Positions 38,066 through 49,244 of a stretch of DNA of 64,000 nt are shown here, one piece after another. Positions within the stretch are counted from its first letter, which is position 1. Every line of letters begins with the position of its first letter. A program made the translations under genes and the position numbers. The stretch is from Ruminococcus sp. (GTDB lineage: Bacteria > Bacillota > Clostridia > Oscillospirales > Ruminococcaceae). Under the pieces are notes generated by a model. That model was not told the DNA's origin and did no database searches. It saw only the letters and a program-made list of their open reading frames with translations. Where the stretch lies: assembly GCA_021202895.1 (NCBI GenBank), contig JAJQCE010000007.1, forward strand, positions 31,853 to 95,852. Direction: 5' to 3'.

Positions 38066-38112
38066 AGTCCGTCCGAGTGACGATATGATTTTAAGTAAAT
38101 TATCGTCACTAA
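38066..38112 (-). repeat. Palindromic intergenic repeat, copy 2 (inverted)
   Basis: AGTGACGATA, 15 bases, TATCGTCACT. Read on the minus strand it repeats the 27-base block of copy 1 exactly and continues into CTCGGAC shared by both. It ends 16 bp from the ClC gene stop. Confidence 0.8.
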
Positions 38113-38128
38113 CTGCTTTAGGCTCTTT

Positions 38129-39373
38129 CTACTTCGTATTCTGATTAACATACCTCGTGTGAAGCTTTGAGTATACTAGCTTTTGACTGGAATAAAGTCC
38201 GTAGCTGCCGGAGAGCATATAGCTTACACAGCAAGCCGCCGCAAAGAGAATTATTCCCTGCGAGCCGAAAAGCTCCAGACTTAGGAAGATTGAGGCGACA
38301 GGGCAGTTTACTACTGCGCAGAAGAGTGCGGCTACTCCCACAGCCGCTCCAAAGCCTGCGTCAAGCCCGAAAAGCGGAGCGACAACACAGCCCAGAGCTG
38401 CGCCTATGAACATTGTCGGCACGATTTCACCGCCCTTGAAGCCACAGCCGATTGTGACGGCGGTAAAGACAATTTTCAGCAGAAAGGCAAGCGGCTTGGC
38501 TTCGCCCTGCAATATAGCGCGCTCAATAATTTCACTTCCTGCACCGTTGTAGTCGGTCGTTCGCAGGAGAAGCGTAAGTATCACAATTATAAGTCCGCCG
38601 ACAGCTGCACGGAGATATTTGTTTTTTATTCTCTCGCTAAATTCCTTGTGAGCTGTTTTCATGGCGACACAGAAAATTATGCTTACACCTGCGCAGACAA
38701 CAGCAAGCAGGCAGACTTTAAGCAGCGTAAGCGGACTTAAATCAGGTACACTAGCAAGCTCAAAGCGTGTAGGCTCGGTTTTCATCAGCAAGGAAATTCC
38801 ATAGGCGGTGAGAGCCGAAACCATGCAGGGAACAAGTGCGGCATAGTAGATTATTCCAACGCTTATTACCTCCATCGCAAAGAAGCAGGCGGTTAGCGGA
38901 GTTCCGAAAAGTGAAGCGAACAGCGCGCTCATTCCGCACATGACGTCAAGCCCTAAATCCTCCTTGTCGATTTTAAAAAGCTCGCCGATTCGACCTCCTA
39001 TGCTCCCTCCAAGCTGCAAAGCCGCTCCCTCTCGTCCTGCCGAGCCGCCGAAAAGGTGGGTGATACAGGTTGAAATGAAAATGAGCGGTGCAATTCTCAG
39101 CGGCACATGGTCTTTTGTGCGCACAGAATCGATAATGACGTTAGTTCCACCGTCATCGTGTAAGCCGAAAATGTGGTAGAGCCAGGTGATTAAAGCCCCT
39201 GCAAGCGGAAGCGCAAAAATTATGTACTCGTGGCTCTGCCGAAAGTAGGTAGCGGCGTTGACAGAAATATGAAAAAGCGAGCCGACAAATCCGCCGACTA
39301 CGCCAGTTACAGAAGCAATCACTGTCCACTTTAAAAACGTACCGAGATAGCTCCCGGCGGACAGTGACCCCAC
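38129..39373 (-). CDS. ClC-family chloride channel/antiporter
   Basis: 414 aa, many hydrophobic helices. GSAGREGAALQLGGSIG (about residue 110) is the GREGP selectivity motif with Ala for Pro; GCGFKGGEIVPTMFIGAALG (about 310) is the second ion-binding motif. MSALFASLFGTPLTACFFAMEV follows the first. Exchanger or channel cannot be told here. The start is uncertain: GTG 39373 has no good ribosome binding site, while ATG 39402 with AGGGG is out of frame. Read upstream, the frame gives VQRVRRKFKV, a plausible N-terminus without a start codon. Third gene after ilvA and ridA. Confidence 0.88.
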   Translation of the reverse strand: MGSLSAGSYLGTFLKWTVIASVTGVVGGFVGSLFHISVNAATYFRQSHEYIIFALPLAGALITWLYHIFGLHDDGGTNVIIDSVRTKDHVPLRIAPLIFISTCITHLFGGSAGREGAALQLGGSIGGRIGELFKIDKEDLGLDVMCGMSALFASLFGTPLTACFFAMEVISVGIIYYAALVPCMVSALTAYGISLLMKTEPTRFELASVPDLSPLTLLKVCLLAVVCAGVSIIFCVAMKTAHKEFSERIKNKYLRAAVGGLIIVILTLLLRTTDYNGAGSEIIERAILQGEAKPLAFLLKIVFTAVTIGCGFKGGEIVPTMFIGAALGCVVAPLFGLDAGFGAAVGVAALFCAVVNCPVASIFLSLELFGSQGIILFAAACCVSYMLSGSYGLYSSQKLVYSKLHTRYVNQNTK

Positions 39374-39440
39374 CTTAAATTTTCGCCTGACCCTCTGAAC
39401 ATGAAAATACCCCTAACTCCTAACTCTTACAACTCCAAGC

Positions 39441-39815
39441 TCAACGTTCCGCTATAACCTCAACCTCTACAAGCACGTCCTTCGGCAGCTGCTTTGCCGC
39501 AACGCATGAGCGTGCTGGCTTTGAAGTGAAATATTTGCCGTAAACCTCGTTGAAGCTGGCGAAATCGCTCATTTCCTTTAGGAAGCAAACCGTCTTGACC
39601 GCCTTGTCAATGCTTGTTCCAGCCGCCTCGAGAAGATTAGAGAGATTTTTGCACACCTGCTCGGTCTGCCCCTCGATGGTGTCCGCCTCAACCTCTCCCG
39701 ATTCGGGATTTATCGCTATCTGACCAGATGTGAAAACTAAATTTCCTACAACCTTAGCCTGTGAATAGGGTCCTATTGCGTCAGGTGCGTTCTTCGTGTA
39801 AATTGTCTCTGCCAT
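39441..39815 (-). CDS. ridA: RidA-family enamine/imine deaminase
   Basis: Hydrolyses reactive 2-aminoacrylate and 2-iminobutanoate released by PLP dehydratases. 124 aa from ATG 39815 (AAAGGAG upstream; the track's 39824 is a TTG). APDAIGPYSQAKVVGNLVFTSGQ and ARSCVAAKQLPKDVLVEVEVIA, with the substrate-binding Arg, are the family signature. Lies 26-35 bp after ilvA, whose product it detoxifies: a textbook functional pairing. Confidence 0.94.
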   Translation of the reverse strand: MAETIYTKNAPDAIGPYSQAKVVGNLVFTSGQIAINPESGEVEADTIEGQTEQVCKNLSNLLEAAGTSIDKAVKTVCFLKEMSDFASFNEVYGKYFTSKPARSCVAAKQLPKDVLVEVEVIAER

Positions 39816-39850
39816 AATTATCAAGCTCCTTTAAATTTGTGTTTAACCTT

Positions 39851-41050
39851 CTACCTGTTGACTATATTAAATCCTGCCTGTGTAAGCGCAGCTCTGATTT
39901 CATTTATATGCTCAAAGTTCCTCGTTTCAAGCACGATTCTGAGAATACAGTCGGTGATGTCGCTGTCCTCGCTTGCTCTCTCGTGGTGTATGCTGACAAC
40001 GTTTCCGCCCAAGTCCGCAAGTATCTGCGAAACCCCCTTGAGCTGTCCAGGCTTGTCCTCAAGCTGAATAGCAAGCGTGTCGGAGCGACCCGACTTGAGA
40101 AGTCCTCGCTTGATTACCCTTGAGAGGATAGTAACGTCAATGTTTCCGCCTGAAACCAAGCAAACCACCTTTTTGCCCTTGACGGGAACCTTGTTGAACA
40201 TAGCCGCCGCCACAGCGACTGCGCCTGCTCCCTCAGAAATGAGCTTGTGCTGCTCGATAAGCGCAAGTATCGCCGATGAAATTTCATCCTCTGAAACGGT
40301 GACAACCTCGTCCACATATTCCTTGCAGTATTTAAAGGTGTTCTCGCCAGGCTCTTTTACCTGAATACCGTCAGCGATGGTAGAAACCGAATCAAGGCAA
40401 AGAATTTTGTCCTCTCTCAGCGATTCCACCATAGAAGCCGCACCCTTAGCCTGCACGCCGTAGACCTTTATGTCAGGCTTGAGCGATTTAAGCGCAAATG
40501 CAACGCCTGAAATAAGTCCGCCGCCGCCGACAGGAACAATCACAGCGTCAATGTCGCCCATCTCCTCGAGAAGCTCCAGTCCGATAGTACCCTGCCCCGC
40601 AATGACATTCTCATCGTCAAACGGGTGAATAAAGGTGTAGTTCTTTTCGTCACGAAGCTGCAATGCCTTTGAATAAGCGTCATCGTAGACTCCAGGAACG
40701 AGGCAGATTTCAGCTCCGTAGCTCCTTGTCGCCTCAACCTTGGAAATAGGTGCGCCGTCAGGCAGGCAGATTACCGCCTTGATACCGCTGCGCTGTGCGG
40801 CAAGAGCCACTCCCTGCGCATGATTTCCAGCCGAACAGGCGATAACTCCATGCTTTTTCTCCTCATCGCTTAGCTGCGAGATTTTATAGTATGCACCTCT
40901 TACCTTAAATGAGCCTGTTATCTGCAAATTTTCAGGCTTAAGGTAAATATCCGCCTCAGGATTTATCTTAGCTGCGCGAATACACTGCGTGGGGTGCAAA
41001 ACCTCCTTAAGCACGTGCGAAGCCTTGTATATCTTGTCAAGAGTAAGCAT
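39851..41050 (-). CDS. ilvA: Threonine ammonia-lyase (dehydratase)
   Basis: PLP enzyme converting threonine to 2-oxobutanoate, for isoleucine synthesis or threonine degradation. PLP lysine in ITGSFKVRGAYYKIS (about residue 50), CSAGNHAQGVALAA, and the phosphate-binding VGGGGLISG (about 175). 399 aa with a single ACT-like domain at the C-terminus (from RSDTLAIQLEDKPGQL, about 322). One ACT-like domain suggests the TdcB/short biosynthetic type; regulation by isoleucine or AMP cannot be read. First gene of ilvA-ridA-ClC. Confidence 0.94.
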   Translation of the reverse strand: MLTLDKIYKASHVLKEVLHPTQCIRAAKINPEADIYLKPENLQITGSFKVRGAYYKISQLSDEEKKHGVIACSAGNHAQGVALAAQRSGIKAVICLPDGAPISKVEATRSYGAEICLVPGVYDDAYSKALQLRDEKNYTFIHPFDDENVIAGQGTIGLELLEEMGDIDAVIVPVGGGGLISGVAFALKSLKPDIKVYGVQAKGAASMVESLREDKILCLDSVSTIADGIQVKEPGENTFKYCKEYVDEVVTVSEDEISSAILALIEQHKLISEGAGAVAVAAAMFNKVPVKGKKVVCLVSGGNIDVTILSRVIKRGLLKSGRSDTLAIQLEDKPGQLKGVSQILADLGGNVVSIHHERASEDSDITDCILRIVLETRNFEHINEIRAALTQAGFNIVNR

Positions 41051-41097
41051 AATCTATCAACATCCTTTTAAAGTGAAAATTTCGCTCATACACTTTA

Positions 41098-41127
41098 ATT
41101 TTACTCTCCTACATTGCGCTTTGTCAA
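41098..41127 (-). promoter_or_regulatory. Promoter of ilvA-ridA
   Basis: Perfect TTGACA and TAAAAT with an 18-bp spacer on the minus strand, about 50 bp before ilvA. No T-box features were seen in the short leader. Confidence 0.65.
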
Positions 41128-41271
41128 TAGATATTTTATGAACACTTCTTTAAAACAGCAGCTCGCTGCACACTGGGCTTGCTCTAGCCTTTGTTATAGC
41201 TTTATTTTAGTTAGATTGGCTGTTATACCACATTAAAAAACTAGCTTTTTTGCTGGATTTTTCGACAGACA

Positions 41272-41299
41272 AGGACGCCGAACATTAGCTCGGCGTCCT
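41272..41299 (-). terminator. Terminator of rpoBC
   Basis: AGGACGCCGA ... TCGGCGTCCT, 10-bp perfect GC-rich stem with an 8-nt loop, then TTGTCTGTC on the minus strand. A weaker hairpin follows at about 41235-41260. Confidence 0.85.
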
Positions 41300-41316
41300 A
41301 TACTTTTCAGCTTGAT

Positions 41317-44300
41317 TCAGACAATTGGATAGCCATCCAAATATCCGTCAGCTGTGTGCATACTTTCGTTCTTAACGATTTCAACGTTGTTGTAAACCTC
41401 CATGCCTGTTCCGGCAGGGATAAGCTTTCCTATCATTACGTTTTCCTTAAGTCCAAGCAGGTGATCCGTCTTGCCCTTGATTGCCGCATCGGTAAGTGCC
41501 TTTGTCGTTTCCTGGAACGAAGCTGCGGAAAGGAACGAATCAGAGTAGCTTGAAGCCTTTGTAATACCCTGAAGCACAGGGACTGTAGTAACAAGCCGAG
41601 CGTTCACATCTCCCTCGTTAATGTTCTTTTGAATTTCCTCGTTTATCGCATTGATTTCGTCCTTTTCAACAAGGCTTCCCGGCAGCAGATAGCTCGAACC
41701 GCTGTCCTCGATTTTAACCTTTTTCATCATCTGGCGGACTATAACCTCAATGTGCTTGTCGTTGATGTCAACACCCTGCAAACGATAAACCTTTTGAACC
41801 TCAGTGATGATATAGTTCTGCACAGCCTCTATGCCGTTTACCGCAAGAATATCGGCAGGATTGAGCGAACCCTCTGTCAGCGGAGTTCCCTTTTCAACTC
41901 TATCGCCTTCTTTAACCTTAAGCTTGTAGCCGTAAGGAATCTGATAGGTTTCTTCAATCGGTTCATCTGTGTCCTCGCTTGTAACAATCACATGGCGAAG
42001 CTTCTTAACCTCCTCAATTCTGACAACGCCGTCTATCCTGGAAATTATCGCCGCACCCTTAGGACGTCTGCTTTCAAACAGCTCCTCTACACGAGGCAGA
42101 CCTTGTGTGATGTCCTCTGCGGACGCAATACCGCCCATATGGAAGGTTCTCATCGTAAGCTGTGTACCGGGCTCGCCTATCGACTGAGCGGAGATAACTC
42201 CTACCGCCTCGCCGACTCTAACAACCTTGCCGTTTGCAAGGTTTGCGCCGTAGCACTTTGCGCACACGCCGTTCTTTGTCTGGCATGAAAGCACCGAGCG
42301 AATCTTTACGCTCTTTACTCCTGTAGCTTCCAGAACTGCCGCTACTCTCTCCGCATCCTTTTCATTCATCAGCTTGTGATGTGAAACGGCTACCTCGCCT
42401 GTCTTAGGGTCTTTAAGGTCCTCAACTAAATATCTTCCGACAAGTCTTTCAGAAAGCGGCTCTATCTTTTCCTTGCCGTTTGTAATTTCAAATACGTCAA
42501 TGCCGTCATGCGTTCCGCAGTCCTCCTGACGGACAATCACATCATGCGAAACATCTACAAGCCTTCTTGTCAGATAACCTGAGTCCGCCGTTCTCAACGC
42601 AGTATCGGCAAGTCCCTTTCTTGCGCCTCTTGAGGAAATAAAGTATTCCAGAATATTAAGCCCCTCACGATAGTTAGACCTAATCGGCATTTCAATTGTC
42701 GAACCCGAGGTATTTGCGATAAGTCCTCTCATTCCCGCAAGCTGACGAATCTGATTTATAGAACCTCTCGCTCCCGAATCAGCCATCATGTTAATCGGGT
42801 TGTACGGGTCAAGTCCCGCCTTAAGAGCGTCTGTAACCTCGTCTGTCGCCTTGTTCCAGATTTCAATAAAGCGCTTTGACTTTTCCTCTCTTGAGATATA
42901 ACCTCTCTTGTACTGGCGGTCAACAACGTCTACAAGCTCGTCTGCATGAGCAAGAATATCCTTCTTTGCCTGAGGAATTTCAGCATCGCATACCGCAACG
43001 GTAATAGCCGCCTTGGTCGAATACTTAAATCCCATCGCCTTTATATTGTCAAGCACCTCTGACGTGTAGGTCGTTCCGTGCTGTTGAATACATCTGTCGA
43101 CTATCTGTGAAAGCTGCGATTTCTTAACAAGGAAGCCTATCTCAAGGTCAAACTGCTTGTCTGAACTGGTTCTGTCCACAAATCCCAGATCCTGCGGGAT
43201 TTTTTCATTAAAGATAAGTCTGCCGACTGTAGCGTCAATTATCCTCGACATCTTTCTGTCGCCTATCTGCTTAGTCACCTTTACCTTTATCGCCGCATGA
43301 ATAGACACATCGCCATGAGCATACGCCATCAACGCTTCGTTTGTATCTCTGAACACCTTGCCCTCGCCAAGCTCGCCGTCCTTTTGAAGCGTCAGATAGT
43401 AAGAGCCCAGAATCATATCCTGCGTAGGAACAGCTACAGGACGTCCGTCCGACGGCTTTAACAGGTTATTAGCGGCAAGCATAAGGAATCTTGCCTCCGC
43501 CTGCGCTTCAGGTGAAATAGGCAGATGCACTGCCATCTGGTCGCCGTCAAAGTCTGCGTTAAACGCCGAGCAAACAAGCGGATGAAGCTTAATAGCACGC
43601 CCCTCGACAAGTATCGGCTCAAACGCCTGAATACCCAGTCTGTGAAGCGTAGGCGCACGGTTGAGCAGCACAGGGTGTCCCTGAATTACATTCTCCAGTG
43701 CGTCCCAAACAATAGGCTCAACTCTGTCAATCGCATTTTTTGCGCCGTTTATATTAAGCTGCGGACTTGTGCTTATATCTACAAGACGCTTAATTACAAA
43801 CGGCTTGAACAGCTCAAGTGCCATCTCCTTAGGAAGTCCGCACTGATACATCTTAAGCTCAGGTCCTACTACGATAACCGAACGTCCCGAATAGTCAACG
43901 CGCTTTCCAAGCAGATTCTGACGGAAGCGTCCCTGCTTACCCTTAAGCATATCAGAAAGCGACTTGAACGCACGGTTGTTAGGCCCCGTTACGGCTCTGC
44001 CGTGTCTGCCGTTGTCAATGAGCGCATCTACAGCCTCCTGCAGCATTCTCTTTTCATTTCTAATGATAATGTCTGGAGCTTCAAGATCCAACATTCTCTT
44101 TAAGCGGTTGTTTCTGTTTATAACACGCCTGTACAAATCGTTTAAATCGCTAGTTGCGTATCTTCCTCCGTCAAGCATAACCATAGGTCTTAAGTCAGGT
44201 GGAATTATTGGAATTGCATCTAAAATCATCCACTCAGGACGGTTGCCCGAAGTCCTGAACGCTTCCACCACCTCAAGCCTTTTGAGAATCTTAATTCTCT

Positions 44301-44910
44301 TCTGCCCATTAGGGAGATCCTCAAGCTCTTCCTTAAGCTCCTCCGAAAGCTTGTTAAGGTCAATTTCAGCCAGCAGCTTCTGGATAGCCTCAGCTCCCAT
44401 TTCCGCCTTGAAATCACCCTCATCGTACTTTTCGCACATCTCTCTGTACTCGCTCTCGCTCAAAAGCTGACACTTTGTAAGCTCGGTATTGCCCGGGTCG
44501 GTTACAATATACTTTGTGAAATACAGAACCTCTTCAAGTTTTTTTTGGCTCACCTCGAGCATCTGTCCGATTCTTGACGGAGTGCCCTTAAAATACCAAA
44601 TGTGCGAAACTGGGGAAACAAGCTCTATATGTCCCATTCTCTCACGGCGAACGTCCTTTTTGGCAATCATTACGCCACAGCGTTCGCAGGTCTTGCCCTT
44701 AAGGTAATTCTGCTGCTTGTATTTTCCGCAGTGGCAGGTCCAGTCCTTTGTAGGTCCAAATATTCTCTCGCAGTACAAGCCGTCCTTTTCAGGCTTCTGC
44801 GTGCGGTAATTTATCGTTTCAGGTCTGGTGACAGCACCATAAGACCATTCTCTTATCTTTTCAGGAGAAGCAAGCGATATTTTTATTGATTCAAAAACAT
44901 TAGTTTCCAT
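41317..44910 (-). CDS. rpoC: RNA polymerase beta' subunit
   Basis: 1197 aa. N-terminal zinc ribbon [20 protein letters not shown] (about residue 60), the catalytic [12 protein letters not shown] with three Mg-binding Asp (about 450), trigger-loop region with [17 protein letters not shown], and a second zinc site [13 protein letters not shown]. Length matches Gram-positive forms without the large insertion of proteobacteria. 59 bp after rpoB; terminator follows, and rpsL-rpsG-fusA do not come next as in many bacteria. Confidence 0.98.
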   Translation of the reverse strand: METNVFESIKISLASPEKIREWSYGAVTRPETINYRTQKPEKDGLYCERIFGPTKDWTCHCGKYKQQNYLKGKTCERCGVMIAKKDVRRERMGHIELVSPVSHIWYFKGTPSRIGQMLEVSQKKLEEVLYFTKYIVTDPGNTELTKCQLLSESEYREMCEKYDEGDFKAEMGAEAIQKLLAEIDLNKLSEELKEELEDLPNGQKRIKILKRLEVVEAFRTSGNRPEWMILDAIPIIPPDLRPMVMLDGGRYATSDLNDLYRRVINRNNRLKRMLDLEAPDIIIRNEKRMLQEAVDALIDNGRHGRAVTGPNNRAFKSLSDMLKGKQGRFRQNLLGKRVDYSGRSVIVVGPELKMYQCGLPKEMALELFKPFVIKRLVDISTSPQLNINGAKNAIDRVEPIVWDALENVIQGHPVLLNRAPTLHRLGIQAFEPILVEGRAIKLHPLVCSAFNADFDGDQMAVHLPISPEAQAEARFLMLAANNLLKPSDGRPVAVPTQDMILGSYYLTLQKDGELGEGKVFRDTNEALMAYAHGDVSIHAAIKVKVTKQIGDRKMSRIIDATVGRLIFNEKIPQDLGFVDRTSSDKQFDLEIGFLVKKSQLSQIVDRCIQQHGTTYTSEVLDNIKAMGFKYSTKAAITVAVCDAEIPQAKKDILAHADELVDVVDRQYKRGYISREEKSKRFIEIWNKATDEVTDALKAGLDPYNPINMMADSGARGSINQIRQLAGMRGLIANTSGSTIEMPIRSNYREGLNILEYFISSRGARKGLADTALRTADSGYLTRRLVDVSHDVIVRQEDCGTHDGIDVFEITNGKEKIEPLSERLVGRYLVEDLKDPKTGEVAVSHHKLMNEKDAERVAAVLEATGVKSVKIRSVLSCQTKNGVCAKCYGANLANGKVVRVGEAVGVISAQSIGEPGTQLTMRTFHMGGIASAEDITQGLPRVEELFESRRPKGAAIISRIDGVVRIEEVKKLRHVIVTSEDTDEPIEETYQIPYGYKLKVKEGDRVEKGTPLTEGSLNPADILAVNGIEAVQNYIITEVQKVYRLQGVDINDKHIEVIVRQMMKKVKIEDSGSSYLLPGSLVEKDEINAINEEIQKNINEGDVNARLVTTVPVLQGITKASSYSDSFLSAASFQETTKALTDAAIKGKTDHLLGLKENVMIGKLIPAGTGMEVYNNVEIVKNESMHTADGYLDGYPIV

Positions 44911-44969
44911 TTATTAACCCTCTTTCTCTGTTACGTGCCGAAAGCTTAAATCATATGATTTTGTAAAGG

Positions 44970-47900
44970 TTAAAGCTCGTCGGAATTTGTACCATTGTCA
45001 AAATCATCATCGTCCTCGTTGTCAATTTCGTCTATATCAACGTCCTTGTCAATATAATCAAAGGCGTCCTCGCTGACCTCTTCCTCTTCACCTTCATCTT
45101 CCTTCAAATCGTTTTCCAGAAGTTCTGTGATATAGGAAAGCGCAAGGTTTGTATCAGGATCATCAGGCGGCACGTCGCCGCCAAGCTCCTCATCGTCAAG
45201 CATATCAAGCTCGTCTTCGTCTTCAGGAATACTGCTGAAATCAATGTCCTTGTAGCTTACAACCTCTTCCTCAACATAGTTGTGGCGAAGCTCAATTTCC
45301 TTTCCGTCCTTGCCGAATATCTCAATATTAAGTCCAAGCGACTGAAGCTCCTTAACCAAAACCTTGAACGCTTCAGGTATGCCAGGCTTAGGAATGTTCT
45401 GTCCGTCGCTGATCGCATGGTAGGTCTTATCTCTGCCGTCCTTGTCGTCCGACTTGACCGTCAGAATTTCCTGAAGTGTGTAGGCTGCGCCGTAAGCTTC
45501 AAGCGCCCAAACCTCCATCTCGCCGAATCTCTGTCCGCCGAACTGCGCCTTACCGCCTAAAGGCTGCTGTGTAACAAGCGCATACGGACCTGTGGATCTC
45601 GCATGAATTTTATCGTCAACAAGGTGATGCAGCTTAAGATAGTACATATATCCTACCGTTACTCTGTTGTCAAATTTATCTCCCGTGCGTCCGTCATACA
45701 GCGTAAACTTGCCGTCCTCGCTCATGTTCAGCGCATTAGGATTGATAACCTCATCCATCGTGTGAATAGTAAATTCATCGTCCTTATGCTCAAGATAGTT
45801 CTCCTGAGCCGCACGGAAGCAGGCTCTGATGTCTTCCTCGTTCGCTCCGTCAAATACAGGTGTCATTATTTTCCAGCCCAAAGACTTCGCAGCCATTCCA
45901 AGGTGAACCTCAAGCACTTGTCCGATGTTCATACGTGAAGGTACGCCCAAAGGGTTAAGCACTATATCAAGCGGAGTTCCGTCCTCAAGGAACGGCATAT
46001 CTTCAGGCGGCAGAATACGTGAAACAACACCCTTGTTTCCATGACGTCCCGCCATCTTATCTCCGACTGAAATCTTTCTCTTCTGCGCAATATAGCACCT
46101 TACAAGCATATTTACTCCAGGAGCAAGCTCATCGCAGTTTTCCTTTGTAAACACCTTGACGTCTATAACCGTTCCAGATTCTCCGTGAGGAACCTTAAGG
46201 GAGTTGTCCCTTACATCTCTCTCCTTGTCGTTAAATATCGCTCTGAGCAGACGCTGTTCGGGGCAAACCTCTGTTTCGCCCTTAGGAGTTACCTTTCCGA
46301 CAAGTATATCTCCAGGACGCACGTCCGCACCTATGCGGATAATTCCGTTTTCGTCAAGGTTCGCAAGGTATTCCTTATTAACCTGCGGAATATCTCTTGT
46401 AATTTCCTCAGGTCCTAGCTTTGTTTCTCTTGACTCTATCTCATACTCTTCAATATGAATGGAAGTGTATTTATCCTGCCTTACAAGATTCTCATTGAGG
46501 AGAACTGCATCCTCGTAGTTATAGCCCTCCCATGTCATAAAGCCTATAAGCGCATTCTTTCCAAGCGAAAGCTCTCCGTTTGAGGTCGCAGGTCCGTCGC
46601 CGATAATCTGATGAGCCTCTATTCTTTCGCCCGCTTCAACTATCGGACGCTGATTTGTGCAGGTTCCTGCATTTGAACGCTTGAATTTTATCAAATCATA
46701 GGTGCGCAGATTGTCATCGTCCTCACGAACGCAAATTTTGTCTGCGTCAACGCTTTCAACAACTCCCGCCTTTTCGGATACAACCGCAACTCCTGAATCA
46801 AGGCAAGCCTTGTATTCCATACCAGTACCGACAATCGGCGATTCGGTCTTGAGCAGCGGCACCGCCTGCCTCTGCATGTTTGAACCCATCAGTGCGCGGT
46901 TAGCGTCGTCGTTTTCAAGGAAGGGTATGCAGGCTGTCGCCACTGAAACAACCATTTTCGGCGATATATCCATAAAGTCTATATTCTCACGGTCAATCTC
47001 AAGAATCTGATCACGGTATCTGCCGTTTACCTTAGCTCTTGCGAATTTGTTGTCCTCTGTAAGAGGCTCGTTCGCCTGAGCTACCATATAGTTGTCCTCA
47101 ACGTCAGCCGTCATGTAGACAACCTCGTCCGTTACAACTCCCGTTTCCTTATCCACACGTCTGTAAGGTGCTTCAATAAAGCCGTACTGATTTATCCTCG
47201 CAAATGACGCAAGATACGAAATCAGTCCGATATTAGGTCCTTCAGGAGTTTCAATAGGACACATTCTTCCGTAATGAGTATAGTGTACGTCACGAACCTC
47301 AAATCCCGCACGGTCACGAGAAAGTCCGCCGGGTCCTAACGCTGACAGTCTTCTCTTGTGAGTAAGCTCAGCCAAAGGATTGTTCTGATCCATAAACTGC
47401 GAAAGCGGAGATGAACCGAAAAATTCTCTGATTGATGTGGAAATAGGTCTTATATTTATCAGTGCGGCAGGAGTTACAACCTCTGCATCCTGCGACTGAA
47501 CGTTCATTCTCTCACGGATTCCCCTCTCCATTCTGGTAAATCCGATTCTAAACTGATTCTGAAGCAGCTCTCCTACAGAGCGGACTCTTCTGTTTCCCAG
47601 ATGGTCTATATCGTCAATCGTTCCTACTCCCTCGCAAAGGTTCAGGTAGTAAGAAATAGTAGCGATAATATCGTCCAGAATTATATGCTTCGGCACAAGC
47701 TTGAAACGATTTTGCCTTATCGCTTCATAAACAGCCTCATCGCCGTCACTGTTCTCAAATATTTCACGCAATACTGGGAAATACACCTTTTCGTTAATTC
47801 CAAGCTCTTTCGGATTTATCGGAATAAAGCATGACAAATCAACCATGCCGTTTCCTATAATCTTAACCTCACGCTCAACCATTCTTGAAAGCGTTTCGCC

Positions 47901-48929
47901 TGTGCTCTCAGAAACATAATACTCCTTCGCCTCTGTAGTAACATATGCCTCCATAACTCCCGCATTTTCAATTGCGGCAGCCTTTTCATAGCGGCAGACC
48001 TCTCCTGGCTCAGCCATTATTTCTCCTGTAATAGGATTTACAATTGTGCGTGAAATGGTGTGTCCTACAAGCCTTGAGGAAATTCCCAGCTTTTTGTTGT
48101 ACTTGTATCTTCCAAATCTGCAAAGATCATATCTCTTGTCGTCAAAGAAGAGATTGTGAAGCAGCGTCTGCGCACTCTCAACAGTAGGAGGCTCGCCCGG
48201 GCGCAGCTTTTTGTACACCTCCAAAAGCGCTTCCTCCTTGTTGGCGGTAGCGTCCTTTTGCAAAATCGTCTGCGTAAGCCTTTCGTCCTCGCCGAAAACA
48301 TCAGTGATTTCCTCGTTTGTCCCTATTCCGAGCGCACGGATAAACGTTGTAATCGGTATTTTTCTGTTTTTGTCAATACGAACATAAACCACATCGTTGG
48401 AATCCATCTCATATTCCAGCCATGCGCCTCTGTTTGGTATAACGGTAGAGTTGAACAAGTCTTTTCCCGTCTTGTCCTTTTCAAAATCATAATAAACGCC
48501 TGGCGAACGAACCAGCTGTGAAACAATAACTCTCTCAGCTCCGTTTATTACAAACGTTCCGCTGTCAGTCATCTTCGGAATATCTCCCATGTAGATTTCC
48601 GATTCCTTTATTTCACCGGTTTCGTTGTTCTTAAGCTGCGTCTTTACCTGAAGCCTTACCGAATAGGTAGTATCACGATCCTTGCACTCTGCTATCGTGT
48701 ACTTAGGCTTGTCGTCTATATAGTAGTCTACAAACGATAGCTCAAGCTTGCCGTTAAAGTCAGTGATCGCCGTTACCTCATCAAAGACTTCTCTGAGTCC
48801 GTCCTCTAAAAACCACTGATACGAGTTCTTTTGCACCTCGATAAGGTTAGGCATCTCCTGAACCTCACGTATTTTGGCAAAGCTCTTGCGTACATTCTTT
48901 CCAAGCTTTACATCCTTGACGTTCACCAT
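44970..48929 (-). CDS. rpoB: RNA polymerase beta subunit with long acidic C-terminal tail
   Basis: 1319 aa. Rifampicin region [20 protein letters not shown] / [17 protein letters not shown] is wild-type, so no rifampicin-resistance substitution is visible there. Catalytic parts [12 protein letters not shown] and [13 protein letters not shown] are intact. After the usual end (KEIELRHN) about 100 residues follow, dominated by Asp/Glu ([42 protein letters not shown]). Normal firmicute proteins have shorter acidic tails. The start ATG 48929 has AGGAG 12 nt upstream. It has its own strong promoter and is separated from rplA by 315 bp lacking rplJ/rplL. Confidence 0.98.
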   Translation of the reverse strand: MVNVKDVKLGKNVRKSFAKIREVQEMPNLIEVQKNSYQWFLEDGLREVFDEVTAITDFNGKLELSFVDYYIDDKPKYTIAECKDRDTTYSVRLQVKTQLKNNETGEIKESEIYMGDIPKMTDSGTFVINGAERVIVSQLVRSPGVYYDFEKDKTGKDLFNSTVIPNRGAWLEYEMDSNDVVYVRIDKNRKIPITTFIRALGIGTNEEITDVFGEDERLTQTILQKDATANKEEALLEVYKKLRPGEPPTVESAQTLLHNLFFDDKRYDLCRFGRYKYNKKLGISSRLVGHTISRTIVNPITGEIMAEPGEVCRYEKAAAIENAGVMEAYVTTEAKEYYVSESTGETLSRMVEREVKIIGNGMVDLSCFIPINPKELGINEKVYFPVLREIFENSDGDEAVYEAIRQNRFKLVPKHIILDDIIATISYYLNLCEGVGTIDDIDHLGNRRVRSVGELLQNQFRIGFTRMERGIRERMNVQSQDAEVVTPAALINIRPISTSIREFFGSSPLSQFMDQNNPLAELTHKRRLSALGPGGLSRDRAGFEVRDVHYTHYGRMCPIETPEGPNIGLISYLASFARINQYGFIEAPYRRVDKETGVVTDEVVYMTADVEDNYMVAQANEPLTEDNKFARAKVNGRYRDQILEIDRENIDFMDISPKMVVSVATACIPFLENDDANRALMGSNMQRQAVPLLKTESPIVGTGMEYKACLDSGVAVVSEKAGVVESVDADKICVREDDDNLRTYDLIKFKRSNAGTCTNQRPIVEAGERIEAHQIIGDGPATSNGELSLGKNALIGFMTWEGYNYEDAVLLNENLVRQDKYTSIHIEEYEIESRETKLGPEEITRDIPQVNKEYLANLDENGIIRIGADVRPGDILVGKVTPKGETEVCPEQRLLRAIFNDKERDVRDNSLKVPHGESGTVIDVKVFTKENCDELAPGVNMLVRCYIAQKRKISVGDKMAGRHGNKGVVSRILPPEDMPFLEDGTPLDIVLNPLGVPSRMNIGQVLEVHLGMAAKSLGWKIMTPVFDGANEEDIRACFRAAQENYLEHKDDEFTIHTMDEVINPNALNMSEDGKFTLYDGRTGDKFDNRVTVGYMYYLKLHHLVDDKIHARSTGPYALVTQQPLGGKAQFGGQRFGEMEVWALEAYGAAYTLQEILTVKSDDKDGRDKTYHAISDGQNIPKPGIPEAFKVLVKELQSLGLNIEIFGKDGKEIELRHNYVEEEVVSYKDIDFSSIPEDEDELDMLDDEELGGDVPPDDPDTNLALSYITELLENDLKEDEGEEEEVSEDAFDYIDKDVDIDEIDNEDDDDFDNGTNSDEL

Positions 48930-49019
48930 ATGCGCTTATCACTCCTTGTATTTTTGTACTGTATTTTTGATATATTGCCCTTTAAAAGGGTATACCAACC
49001 GATTATGATACAGTATATT

Positions 49020-49048
49020 ATTATACATCTACAAAGTCAAATTGTCAA
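49020..49048 (-). promoter_or_regulatory. Consensus promoter of rpoBC
   Basis: Perfect TTGACA and TATAAT, 17-bp spacer, about 90 bp upstream of rpoB. The leader has a CCCTTTTAAAGGG hairpin. Polymerase subunits therefore need not be transcribed with the r-protein genes upstream. Confidence 0.9.
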
Positions 49049-49196
49049 TACCCTACACAAAATTTTTTCAATTTTTCTCTCTTTTTTGTTACTTTGCACA
49101 AAACTCATCTCATTTTAACCGCAAAAGTTCTACAATGACGATTCAGTTACGAAATCGTAACTTTTTTATTGACAACAAGCTTGACAACAAAAAAAA

Positions 49197-49224
49197 TCCC
49201 TCTGAGATACTCCCAGAGAGATTT
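49197..49224 (-). terminator. Terminator after rplA
   Basis: On the minus strand AATCTCTCTGGG ... CTCAGAGGGATT followed by eight or so T. Separates the rplKA transcript from rpoBC. Confidence 0.8.
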
Positions 49225-49244
49225 GAAAATTTATTTTTCAAAGC

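Noticed and set aside
41629-42288. 219-aa ORF on the plus strand
   Set aside because: Antisense to rpoC; no signal or family.
43525-44470. Two plus-strand ORFs of 192 and 168 aa
   Set aside because: Antisense to the most conserved part of rpoC; shadows.
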